Shown here: positions 1-13,000 of the stretch, piece after piece
How the letters are laid out: the number at the start of each line of letters is the position of its first letter
How positions within the stretch are numbered: position 1 is the first letter of the stretch
Assembly: GCA_023512835.1 (NCBI GenBank)
Contig: CM042091.1
Span: 38,392,107 to 38,456,106 of the forward strand
Length of the DNA stretch: 64,000 nt
From: Taxillus chinensis
Taxonomy: Eukaryota; Streptophyta; Magnoliopsida; Santalales; Loranthaceae
Direction: 5' to 3'
Position numbers and translations under genes: made by a program
The notes under the pieces: generated by a model
What the model saw: only the letters and a program-made list of their open reading frames with translations
Database searches by the model: none
What the model was told of the DNA's origin: nothing

Positions 1-273
1 ATAACAACAAAACCCTAAGAGCTTATTCCACATAAGACTCCTCTCCCTCAGGCAGAGCATATACGCTAGCAACAACAAACAACCACGGGCCTATCTGCCC
101 TATGAGAGATAACCCCCTCCCCCCTCCAACCACAATGTCAAACCCTAATATAGTAGTCATCAACTTTCATGAAAGCAAACCCATCATAGCATCATTAGAA
201 TACGAGGCAGGAGACGCAACTTGTGGTCTCCATAACTGGTGAAACCCAATGGAAGCCAATGGATAGACTTGAG

Positions 274-485
274 TAGGCATGGCAATAGGTTGAGTCAAGC
301 CCGGGTATTGCCCGACCCGAAATTTTAAAGGTTGCCCCGAATCAGGCCCAACCCGCTAGTTTGGGCATTTCGGGTTAGATCGAGTCTAGGCAGTGCAAAA
401 TGGGTTCTGATCTGATGGTGTGTCGGACAAGAACAAATTAGATCGGGACAGCCCAAGGAGGGGTGACGCAAAAATGCCACACCTA
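274..485. mobile_element. hAT-like MITE in intron 9
   Basis: Imperfect terminal inverted repeats: TAGGCATGGCAAT at the left and the complement of TAGGTGTGGCATT at the right. The interior has the GC-rich GGCCCAACCCG / CGGGTT composition of the common plant 'TAGGGATGGCAA' hAT MITE group, like the copy at 38458. No clear 8-bp target duplication survives. The rest of bases 1-959 is non-coding intron; I recognise nothing else in it. Confidence 0.5.
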
Positions 486-959
486 GATCAAGGAACTTGG
501 AGCTCGAACAATTTTGAATCCACATTGAAGAGTTGATGGGAAACTAGAGCGCTGCTGGGAACCCCACACCTCGAAGTGACAATAGCGCCATGATCACCCA
601 TCCTCAGCACCCTAGGGCGAGGGTCGCACGACAATATCCAAACTTCATACATGTGAGGCGCGCCCATTGAGCAAGTTTAAATATTAAAACAAAATGGTAT
701 TGCTTCACAAATACTTGATAGGTCATACACTGAGGTTAAATTTCAAAGAGGGAGCACCAGCTTCCCTCATCTAGGAAGCCAGAAATATAACTACATAAAG
801 GTGAGAAATCTCTATTGAAACAACTCCAGTCAATCTTAATATTCTAAAAGCATAAAAGCAATGATGATGAAAACAAATGTATTTGGAATTACGTTAAATC
901 TAAAAAAAATCTATGTAACCATTCAGTTATAGTCTTTAGATTATTGATTACACACTTAC

Positions 960-1028
960 CACTAACAACTGGAACCCATCTTAAAAATGGTAAGGATTTT
1001 CCAAACTGTTGAACCCACCACTCAGCCC
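960..1028 (-). CDS. AAPT1: AAPT exon 9 (last exon inside the window)
   Basis: Finishes Gly191 and encodes [20 protein letters not shown] and on to Ser213, plus one base of codon 214. Acceptor TTTTTTAG, donor GTAAGTG. No sequence resembling the next family segment was found in bases 1-959, so later exons lie outside. Confidence 0.92.
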
Positions 1029-4000
1029 CTAAAAAAGTATGAAATTTTGTGAGAGTAACTCAATATTACCAAATAAATATTGCAACAAACATGAAGGAAT
1101 AAAAAATATAATAATAAAGGAATCACTCCTAACAGAAACAATATTAATGATAGAAATTATGAAAATATGAATAAGAAGAAAGCAAAGAGGTGTTACATTT
1201 ATTGAACTACAAAATAATGCTTAGTAGTGCAGAGGTGGGCCTACCAACAATGCCAGTAAAAATGTGGCACATGTATATCAACATGAGACCCTCGGTTGGT
1301 CCGTTCACTACGGGAAGAATAAGAGTGTTGGTGTAAAAACTGTATTGAAAAGATGAGTTTCAATAAATTTGCAATCATATATTTTAACCAAGGACAAAAT
1401 CTATAAACTTGGCAAAATGATAAGTAATACAAAGCAATAGTGAACATACTCAAGAGAACTAGTCCTTGGCCACGAGGTCCAAACTATGGATATAAAAAAA
1501 ATTGTGTTCGTTCCAGTAAAATTGACTGCAACAGGGAATCATGGCCTTTCATCTTTTCGGTCCAATTCTCAATGGATATTTTTCTATAAAACAAGAAGGT
1601 TGGGTTCTGGAAGGGCAAACCACCTGAAAGATACTCTTTGCGTAATAATCTACCTTCATTTTTAAATGGTGGCCTGCTAGTTTACAAACCCTAGGTTTGT
1701 CCCTTAACAACTTCCAATTAATAAAATCATTTTAAATATGTAGTTTTATTTAATTCAAATGATACATCATTTGCCGAAGATGATGAGGAGTGATAGTGGA
1801 CTAATGTACAATAGATGTTTATAGCATCTATCCCATAGCAAGGTTCAAAAATACAGAGGCAGTACAATACAGACCCTAGTCATATGGTGAGACGAACATA
1901 TTAGTATGATGGAAGCGGGCACCTTAACGGTTTCGAAAAAAAAAAAATTAAATAAATGAAATTAAATTAAAATTATGAAAAATTATTTTTAACTATATAA
2001 AATAAAATATTATAATGAAAATAATAATAAAAAATTTCCTCAACCACAATGGTTAAAAAATAAACATAATTAAAAGCCAACCATAGTTTGCAATATCAGC
2101 CGAGATGTTCGTTTCTCAGCCATTTCAATCAGATATCAGCAACTGGCAAGATGAGATCTAAGGAACAAGATAGTGAATTGGTAAATCACGTTCATCTCGT
2201 CCGATATACGAACGAGATAGAAGGTATACTCGTCGTGTCTCGAATGATATCTCAACATCGACTAACGAGCCGCTGACGCCCTCGTCTAATGGGAAGGCAA
2301 AAACTCATTGTATGTTGTAAAAGGCATGCCAACACAACACCAGAGGGACGCCAACGCTACGCGACGCAACGCCAGATGCACAAACTACAATAACTTTTCC
2401 TCTTTTCTCCTCCTTCTTTTTATGCTTCCTCAGTCAATCTTTCTCTCCAATCAACACCTTTTTTTTTCTTCGCGGATCTACACCGCATTTTTAAATATCT
2501 TCTTATATTATTACAGTATACTTTGAAGATGACAAAGAAGTTAGAATCAGGCCAAAAGATGTAATTAAACATTTGGAGCCTAATATACTGATACAGGCAA
2601 AAGCACTAAAATGACTAAATGAAGTGAGTATAATCGATACATTTATAAAAAAATAACAAATAATTTTAATGTATTCATTTAAAATTAATAGAGATATTTT
2701 AATTGCTGGTAAAAATCTTTAGAGACAAGAGGTGAATTTAGAGAAACTTTAACTAAACAATCAAGAACTACTTGTCTTTCAGGTTTAAAATTAAAAAGAC
2801 AATTGAGAATAACTTTTTTTATTATAAACACATAAAGTTTTTAAAATATAAAAACTAACATATTATGCTTAAATTCTTTTTGTAGCTGAATGATAGTATA
2901 ATTATGGGAAATCTGCTCTAAATCTGAGGAAAATTATAATTAAAGTACTTAACCAGACATATTCTTCCTCGGAATGTGAAAGAAATTGGCGCACATTCGC
3001 CTTAATTCATATTAAAATTTGAAATTGCCTCGCCATGAAAAAGTTAGAGTAGCTTGTATATGTACACTATAATTTACGTCTTCGAGTAAGAAACCTATTG
3101 AGCAGGAATGATGATAATGATTACTACAATCCAATTGACCTAAATCATATCTTTAATGATGAAGATATATTGGATGAATGGATTCAAGAGTTGTTAAGTC
3201 CTACCAATAAATGGTTACTAGATGACATACAAGAGTTGAGTTGAGGTGATGAATATGGGGAGGACATTAGCACAAGCAAGCGAGTACATCACACAAAAAA
3301 GTCACAAGCAAGTTATGAAAAAGGGTCAAAAAAGAAAAATTCTAGTAATGATAATGAATCAACTGATAGTGGAGGCGGAGGTGAGGGTTTTAGTGGTGGT
3401 CGATGTAGATATAATGGCCATAGTAGTGGCTATGATGAAGGTGAGGAGGATGACAATCATGGTGGTGGTGATGGTTATCAAGAATCGACTCAAGCATAAA
3501 CCCAAACATGGCAAAAAGGGCATGATAGCTTCATTGCCACACAAGATACAGATCATGGATCAAGAAGACTATTGAAACAGGACCTTGATCCACTTTAAGT
3601 AAAGCAGAGGTATTGGGAGATCGAATAGTCAATTATCCAAGTTAAGACAGTGATTCAATTGATTATGCATACGAGGAAGCTTTATAGATGCGACAAAGGC
3701 AAGTTGGCCAACCAATTACCACAGGTCCTATGCTTAATGTTCAAATGGGTCGCATGAATTTGGAACATGGGAGATCATCTTCATCACCCCCATTGCAAAG
3801 ATCTCATAGTCGTAGTAGTGCCACTTCTAGTAGAGTTCATCGAGATCCTACCCATAGCCATCCTAGAACTGGTGGTTACTATGATTGGGATAGATATCAT
3901 CACCCTAGTTATGGATATCTCAATCAAATCCCAAGTAGACCAACGACTCAATTCGATGGAGGTTATGACTCGAGTAGCAATGGTACACAGATGCACTATC

Positions 4001-7000
4001 CACCCAATCAACAATTATATTCACGAAGTTCTAATGACTGCTCTCCACAAGATACTAGTGAAGGATTCTCTCTCGCATCTTCTTTAGACCTCAATATTGT
4101 CCCTATTCATATGAAGGGGAAGAATTTCACATCATTCCACAAATCATTAAAAAGAATGTTTAACTATTCTATTATTAAATAAATATTATAAAAGTTAAAT
4201 GTCAATAAAAATTTCATATGTTATAATATAAATCATAAAAATATAATAATATATTTATTTTAATACTTTAATAATGCGCTAACATTTTTTCTAATATAAT
4301 AACTCATTATGTTATTTAAATTATATATTTATATTGTTTAATGATTTAATGTGATTGTCTAATTTTTCTAAATTTTCTATGATTTTTTTTAAAATAATTA
4401 AACATTATTTCATGCTTAAAATTGCATCTCACCTGAAATGTAATGAGTCATCCGTGATCACGATGTGACGACTATCGTGACCGCTACTGCAAACCATAAA
4501 TCCAACAATGACAAGTCACGACTAGAGACCTAGGGAATCAATCAACGATCGAAGTGTCGTCTTAGCCATCTCAACTCGTATTCAAGCTTAGGCAAACGAA
4601 TGAATGTTGAGGCTTTTGCCTTCCCGTTCGGGGCGGGTGTCTGTGAAGCTATGCCTTGGGGCACCCGTTCTTGTACAGGTATCCTCCAAGGCGACATGTC
4701 GGCCTATATTTTCGATCATTGTAGAACATTTTAGTCTATTTTAGGAATGCACGTGCAAGGAAATGAGCACTTATCCATTGGATTGACAGCCTCAACAAAA
4801 AAGAGTGTACTCAGGAGGGGGGTGAAAAAGGAAGAAAGGAAAAGGTGAGCTATTTCCTTGATGGAAGCAGAGGAGACCTCTTGGTTGCAAAAAATCCTGG
4901 GTGTTGTGGCTTAGGGATGGTGACAAAAATATGAAGTTCCAAACAAATGCCAATATGCATCATCCAATCAATTTGGTAAATTACATGGAAGTTGGGGGAA
5001 GGACTATAAGGGTGGGCAAGGGATAGAAGAAGGAGGTGACAATACTATCAGGATCTTTACACTAAGAAGCAATCTTGGAGGCAGCCCTGCGAGGGGCTTG
5101 CTATGAGTACAATGTTGAGACAGGATGCAGAATTTCTGAAGCAGGATTTTGATGAGAATAAGATAGTGAAAGCCCTCCATCCTTGCAATGGAGATAAGGC
5201 TCCACGACTGGACAAATCCACTATGGATTTCCTTCAACAGAGTTGGGGCATCACCAAACAAAAAGTGCTTCAGTGCATCCACAACTTTCACTCTTAATGG
5301 GAAATTTGCCTCCCGCCTCAATACTACATTCCTCATTCTGATTCTGAAAATTAGGGGAGCATTGCAAGTGGGGGAGTTCAAACCCATTAGCTGCCTAGTA
5401 GGTATCCTTTATAAGCAATTGCTAAGGTGCTAGCTAACAGGCTCAAAGGGGTTTTGGATCAACTGATCGGGCCCTCTCAGCATGCTTTTGTAGGCGGAAC
5501 CGATTATAGATGCCATGATGATTACCGATGAGGTTTTAAGAGGAAGGCTGAGGGAATAGGCCTACAAATAAAATATGGAGAAGCTTATGGTAATTGCTAC
5601 AATTTTTTATTGATCATTTTGAGGAGAATAGAGTTCAAAATTTCCATGTGGATTTGGCATTGTATCTTCACTGCTCAGATCCCCATGATCATCAATGGGG
5701 GTCCATCGTTATTCTTTGAATCCTCTAAGGGAATGAGACATGGGGATCGTCTCTCCTCCTCTTCCACTTCATGATGGATACTTTTAGTAAGATGGCGAGG
5801 GTAATAGTGGACACTAACTTTTGCAAGGGCTTTGAAGTTAATCAAGAATTGTCCAATTTCTCACTTATTGTTTGTTGACGACACTCATCCTGTGATGCAG
5901 AGGTCAAGAATGAGCGCTGACCTTTAGAAAGGATTTGAAGTCGGCAAGGTAGTCGACACCCATTCGATTTCCAACTTACTATGTGTGGATGGCAAGGTTG
6001 CGTTTTGTGATGTAGAGGTCAAAAGTATCCTTAATCTCAAAAGAGTGGTGTTGTCCTTTGTCCGTTGAAGTACTTTCAGTGTTGAGAGTGAATTTGCCCA
6101 AGAGAGAATTAGGGGTAATTGATAGTGAGCAAGATGGGGAGAGATTGGCTTGTTTGTTGGGTTGCAAGGTGGGGGAGGTAGCCCACCGATTATATAGGGC
6201 TTCCATTGGGTACGCCATCCAGGTTGAAGCAGTAGTGAGATCTGGTGTAGGAAGGTATGAAATAGGATGGCATAGTATCTCTCTCTCTCTCTTTTGCATC
6301 ACAATTGGAAGGGATCTGATGAAGATTCCTTTAGGGGAGTGATTAATCTAGGCATAAATAGGGTAATATTCAGCAGTGGATGGAAGCAGAAGGGTTGGGG
6401 ACTAGCCAATTAGACCTATTTTGGCCTTTATTAACAGATACCGTATCTAATTTGCCAGCATAGTATCACTTTGTTCCACATCATGGTTTGAAGGGATTTC
6501 AAAGATTCCTTTGGGAGAGTGATGTTTCAAGGAATAAATTTGATTTTGTTAAGTGGGGCGTTGTTCAACAACCATTGGGACCAGGAAGGCTTGGGATTAG
6601 GCCTATCTAGGCCTTCATTAAAGGGATACAACTAAGATTCAGCATCGTGGTTGGAAGGGATGCAACTAAGATTCCTTTGGGGGAGTGATGAGTCCAGGCA
6701 TAAACTTAATCTTCTTAAATGGGAAAGTGAGCTTTTAGAGAAGGGCGATAGCTATAATTTTTGGTGGACCTCGAATATCTTGCAACACCCCCATGGTTTT
6801 GGGTTGTAGAAGGGGGCTGGGTGAAGGGTGGAATATCTTGATACTTTTTTCATAAAGCTCATTTTTGCTGTTAAAAAAGAGTGAAGTTAAGAGTGCCATT
6901 TTTTAATAAATTTTAAAGATTAAGTAATGGTTTGGATACTTAAATTAGTCCAAAAACAACATTAAGCTGAGGGAGTGAAATCTTCTAATCAAAGCATTAA

Positions 7001-10000
7001 GAAGATTTTGAAATGTGCAATAAAAACTACTTACTGTTCCCATGTCGCGCCATAAAATGGAACAGCTGATACCACCCAAAACAAAAATGAACCTCCTCCA
7101 CACATTGCAGTGCTCCCAAAGGCCATGGTTTCAAACTTTAAGGAAAAAATGTCATTCTATTATATGCAAATTTTAAAACAACTACATTTGGTAAGGATAA
7201 TAAATACCATAGATAAGAATGAATACCGCACAAGTAAGCGCATCACATCCTGCATATGTTGTAATACAAATAATTAAGTTTCACAAACATACAACAAAGT
7301 CAAAGACATGAGAAAGAATAAACAAGGGCAAATCACCATGGTCAAATAGCTCCCCTAATGGACTTGAGGAATTAGTCCGTCTTGCTTGTTTTCCATCAAT
7401 TGCATCAAAGGTCTGGCATGCATGAAAAGTGTAGGGAAACAATGGGCATGGATAAAAGGTTAAACAATTTAATGAAAGTGAGAAAGTCACGTAACTACAA
7501 CAAAAAGAGTAAGAAAAACAATTTCTTAAACTATCAGGTATCGCATCTATTTATAATATCAAAAATACACAAAAATTAAGAATATTCTTTAAACAATCAT
7601 TGATACAATTAGTCGCCAACTAATAGCTAACTATGATATCTCATTGATAACAATTTATAATGTGTCTTTAAGCAATTATTAATACAATTAATCGCCAAAA
7701 AGTTGTGTCATCTATATCATAATAAGTCTTTTCTTCTCACTATAGTGCATCACGCACGACGCTCGTGCAACGACAGACACATCGAAGGCGACCGACGGGG
7801 CCTAATGGTACATTGTGCCAGAGGGTCGAGGCAGTTCGTGGAGGCTGCCGACCCTCAAGGCAGTTCGCGCGTGCAACCTATTTCATGTATCTCAATTGCG
7901 CCGGGTTATTCACGACCACCCACCCTCCCCATTGTTGCCACTTACATTAACTGAAGGTATGGAAATTGTGTTGGAGCCCGCTTCTCTAGAAGGCGTGCGC
8001 CAAAGTCTGATGGGCCCATTGGGCAAGACAGAGGTGTTGATTCGGTGGAAAACTTTACCCGGCTATGAAGCCACATGGGAACCGCTTGATATGATTGATG
8101 AGCAGTTCCCTCCATTCCACCTTGTGGACAAGGTGTCTTCTTGAGAGGGGAGTAATGTTGGATCCAAATCCATGCAAACCTACGTTAAACACAAGTCAAA
8201 AGGATAGGATTGTCTTTTTAATGTTGAGAGTTTTAATTGGGTTATTTATTGCATTTGATTTGGGAGTTTTTGTGTTTGAATTGGAGAGTTATTTGGGGAC
8301 ATTTATTATGTTTGAATTTGTGTTTAACTGGAGAGTTTTATTTGGGGGCATTTATTATATTTGAATTGGGAGTTATTTATTGTGTGTGAATTTGAAAAAA
8401 GGGAAGACTTGGCTATAAAAGATATATCAAAGGGTGAGTAAGGATATGCTTGATTTTGGGAAAAAATCCTATTAGAAGGATATTGTATTGGGAGAGTCGG
8501 CTGCCTCTCGAATTGCAGACCACCTATTCTGTTTTGTTTCATATCATCTACCAATAAATATACTCTTTTGCTCGAGTTCCTATCAGCTTCTTCCCTGACG
8601 TCAGTGCCTACTGTTGCAGCTAGAGCGGGGGTTCTTTCCTGGGGTCGCCTAGGCCTTGGTGTTTTGAGCAAAGAGGCGATAGTAGGCATAGCCCTTTCTA
8701 TGTCGTGCAAGTTTCACAATGTTGGAGACCAACGTGTGTGGATGATCTCGGGGGGTGTATGGCCCTAATCTTGCCAGTGATAGGCAGCTAATGTAGGATG
8801 AGCTTTCGAGTCTGCAAAGATGGTGGGAGGTACCGTGGTGTCTCGAGAGAAATTTTGATGTGATGAGATTTCCATTTGAGAAGTATGTTCGATGGAGTTT
8901 ACTCCCTCGATGATTGAGTTCTCTAAGTTTATTGATGCCTTGGGCTTCGTTAATTTTGCTTTGGTGGTGGGGTGTTCACGTGATCTAATAACGGCGGCCT
9001 TCCTTTTCTCGGCTTGATCAATTTTTGATTTCCATGGATTGGATTAGGCATTATGTGCATCTCTGTAAATCATGTTTGAGTCAGTGGTGTTCTAATCATT
9101 GTCTGGTTCAAGAACATGTGGCTATTTGTGGACCAGGTTGAGTTTTGGTGGGAGTCATACCGAGTGAAGGGAATTCCAAGTTATGTGCTTGTATCAAAGT
9201 TGAAGTTGTTAAAGGGGGGCTTGAAAATTTGTAATGATACTATTTTTGGGCAAGTTAACATTCAAAAGCATACTTTGATGGCTGATTTAACTACTCTTGA
9301 TGAGGTGACCCGGCTCCGACCTTTATCTGAGGAGGAGAGGGGGCACAAGGACGTGTTGAATTCTACCCTTGAATAGCTTCTTCTTATTGATGAGATCTCT
9401 TGGAGGCAGAAATCAAGTTTCGAGTTCAAAATGGAGATAAGAACTCCAAATTCTTTCATTGTATGGCTAAGTCTCACCGAAATGCTAACACCATTAGCAA
9501 GCTTCACATTGATGGTATTTCCTTGACGTGTCAAAAGGATATCCAAGACCAGATAGTGGGGTTTCATGAGTCTCTTTTTAGTGAGGTGGCTCATCCCCGT
9601 CCTCACCATGATGGGATCCAGTTTGATGTCATTTCAAAAGAGGATGTCGTGCAGCTTGTTTGTCCGTTTGACGAAGAGGTGAAGTCTATCGTTCAAGGTT
9701 GCAAAGGGAATGAGGTGTCTGGTCCGGATGGGTTTCGTTAGCGTTCTTTCAACATTGTTGGGATGTTGTGAGATATGATGTTATGGGTGTGGGTGCAAAA
9801 TTCTAGGACCATTGTAGGTTTGAGAGAAGTATTAAAATTACTTTTTGTGGCCCTCATCCCAAGAAACCGGTGGCGGATGACCTAAAAGATTCCAAGCCTA
9901 TCAATTTGGTGGGATGCATGTATAAAATATTTGTGAAGTCGTTGCTAATAGGTTGAAGGTTGTTTCGGGGCATATTATTTCTCACTCTCAAAGTGCCTTT

Positions 10001-13000
10001 GTGTCGAGTTGGCAAATCCTAGATCCGGTTCTCATCGCGAATGAATGCCTTGATAGCGGGTCAAATGCCATGATCATTGGGGTTTCCTTCTTTATGTTCT
10101 TTAGTGTTACGGATTCTTGACTAAGTGGTAGAGATGGATCTCCTTTTATATCTCCACCGCCTGTTTTTCGCTTTTGTTAATGGCAGCCTTTGTGGGTTCT
10201 TTTCAAGTTTCTGGGCCTCAAGTAGGGGACCCATTGTCTCCTATGTTAATTGTCATTTTGATGGAGGCTTTTAGTTGCTTGGTCGGAAAGGCCTGTTTGG
10301 CTAGGCTTCTTTATATTTCTCAATGGGCTATCTAGGAAGGGAGCTGCTATGAGACAGACTTGGGCATATTTTCCACTTGCAACTCATCCTTTTTTGGTTT
10401 GAAGACTACTTTGGGGTTAAGAATTAATCTCGGCAAATCGGTTTTGGTTCCGGTTGGTCTTGTACCTCATATTTTAGGGTGTCAATTGCAATGTTGCTCC
10501 TCTTGTATTTGGGCCTTCCATTGGAGGCCTCACTTAAATCTACTGTTATTTAAAACCCGATTATCAAGAAGATAGAGCGCAGTTGCCCCTCTTGTATTTG
10601 GGTCTTCCATTGGAGGCCTCGTTTAAATCTACTGCTATTTAAAACCCGATTATCAAGAAGATAGAGCATCATTTAGCCAGGCAAAAGCGTATTTAGCTCC
10701 AAAGGAAGGTTGGCTTACTTTGGTTAGCTGCATCCTTTCCAACCTACTGACCTACTACCCTTGTCTTTTATCTCTTCCTGTGGTTGTGGCTTCTCAACTT
10801 AAGCAGATTCAAAGAAATTTCCTATGGGGATATGATGATGTGGACGTGCTTAAACTTCATTTAGTTAAATGGGATAATGTGTGCAATCCTCTTTCTTATG
10901 ATGGTTTTGGCCATTAAGAAATTATACTGATTTAATGCTTCTCTTTCTGGGAAATAGTCACGGCAGTTTGGGGGTATGCAATTTTCGGTCGGGGCAAGAT
11001 CTCCTTGATACCTCACAGGCCTCATGGCATGGGGTTATAGAAGTTCAACTGCTCACAGGACTCTTTCTCTTGTTTCATAGTTAGGAGATGGTTCTCCCAT
11101 TCACTTTGGGGATGATGTTTGGTGCGGCAAAACTCCCCCGAAGCTTGTTTACCCAAAATTGTATTAGCTTGTGTGTTCTACAACTTTTGTCACTGCCCAA
11201 CGTAGTCAAAAGTGCTCACCTCAACGCTTAAGCGCACGAAGCGCAGTGCTAGGGAGGTCCATCGCCTAAGAGGGCAAAGTGCAATGCATCTAGTGAAGTG
11301 CGCACCTTACCGCACTTCGTGAGCGTTTTGTCAACATGAGAAGCATGTGCCTCACTGGCATCACGCGACGTAGATGAGACACGATCTGTGCCTCCATCAA
11401 CACGATCTTTGCTCGACCTCAACGACGGTGACTACCTCTGCAATGACGATGACAACGACAATGGAAGACCACTTCAACAACAACCTCGACCTCTGCAATG
11501 ACAAAGACAACCTTGAAGACAATGACGAAAGACCTCTGTGATGGCGACGACGACCTCAACCTCGACAACGATGTCCTCTTCCTCCATTGACATGACCTCT
11601 TCCATCATCGAGGTCGTCTTCACCTATTTCATTAAGCCTTGATTTATTTAACTATTTGAGGCAATGAAAAACCACGGCATGAGTCACTTGACTTCATGGT
11701 TGAACCAATATATAAGGTAAAAACCACGACTCAGTATATAGTTATTATTAAATAATAAAATTATTTAAGTTTAATCCATAAGATAAAATATAATTATATA
11801 ACTTATATTAAATAATAAAATTATTTAAAATTAGTCCGTAAGTAAGATATAATTATATTATTTGTTTTCAAGCTTTCAACGATCAAGTATACATAGATAT
11901 ATCTTATTTAATATATAGTTATATATTAAATAATAAATATTTCTTATGTGCTTCGCTTCACTAAAGCGAGCATTTTTTTTTTTTTTGCATTTTGCACTTA
12001 AAGCGACAGGGCACCATGTACACCTTAAATGCGCCTAACACTTTTGACTACCTTGTGGTTGCCGTTTATTGTCTACGAGTTATTACCATTTAGGGGGAGG
12101 TGATGTTTTCAAGGGTGCTCGAGATTGGGAATTGAAAGCTTTTTTCTCATTTTTTGACATGTTATATTTAGTTTTTCCTACAAAGATTGCTGTCGATAGT
12201 GTTAAGAACCTTAATTAAAATCTAACAACAATCTAGAGAAAGATAACAGAATACCAAAATTATATCCCAAACAATTCAAATAATGAACCTAGAAAAAATC
12301 AAAACATAAGAATAAACTTCCAATATAAGAATTTATAATTGCTAATAGCCAAAATAAATGATTAATACGTCCAAATACAAGGCGTATTTAAGGCAAACTA
12401 TCGACTAGAAATTAAAAATCTAATACAATTAGAAAACAAAAGTAAAAGTCTAATTTAATCCTACTTACTATAAAATACAATAAATAAAAGAAAATTAGTA
12501 TCAAAAAGAATCCTAGCTGAATAAGACTCCTTGTACACGACTTGCACATCACGACACCAAGCAAAACGTCAACAAGTATCGCACGACATGGGAATGGCGA
12601 TAAAGGTGCTACGATACAGGCAAGCACGAGCATGACACAAGCTGGTGCACGAAACGGAACCCTTACCTAACTTAATGGTGTAACACAGATGCTCATTCAA
12701 CCCAGGCACCACCTGATATGGGCATGCACACTTCGGCACGGCCTGGTGATTAGGGCTGTTGTACGGCTGATACGGGCATGTATACCCAACACGAGTAGGC
12801 ACACCTTGATACAGCAGAAATTTTTTAGCATTCTCATCATTCTCCCTCCCATCAAGATTTGCCCTTTTCCTCAAGGGAGAACTCCAGAAAGTACTCTTCC
12901 AACTTGACTAAATCAACCTTAGTAGCCTTTCATCAATCTCTATCACCCGCCATCACAAAACATTGAGCGCACCATGCAAGGTCCCTCAAACTTTTGAGCA

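Larger units (their letters stand above)
1839..4721. mobile_element. hAT-like element, outer copy, in intron 7
   Basis: Left end CAAGGTTCAAAAATACAG and right end CTATATTTTCGATCATTG form imperfect inverted repeats. The left arm (GATGGAAGCGGGCACCTT) and right arm (GGGGCGGGTGTC) match the element at 16412-20878. No target duplication is visible, so it is older or partly eroded. A second hAT-type sequence lies inside it. The stretches 1340-1838 and 4722-4830 are plain intron. Confidence 0.5.

Noticed and set aside
1..959. Further AAPT exons at the left edge
   Set aside because: No minus-strand stretch matches the expected next segment after WVPVVS; what is there is a MITE and unrecognised repeat-like sequence.
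3688..4182. 164-codon open frame as an independent gene
   Set aside because: It follows the hAT dimerisation tail in the same direction, lies between the inverted ends of the element and has a low-complexity Ser/Tyr/His-rich composition; more likely the C-terminal tail of the decayed transposase.
11390..11640. Acidic repeat protein from GAC/GAT-rich DNA
   Set aside because: The trinucleotide-rich stretch lies within a MITE-like element with exact inverted ends, and no sustained frame with a start exists.
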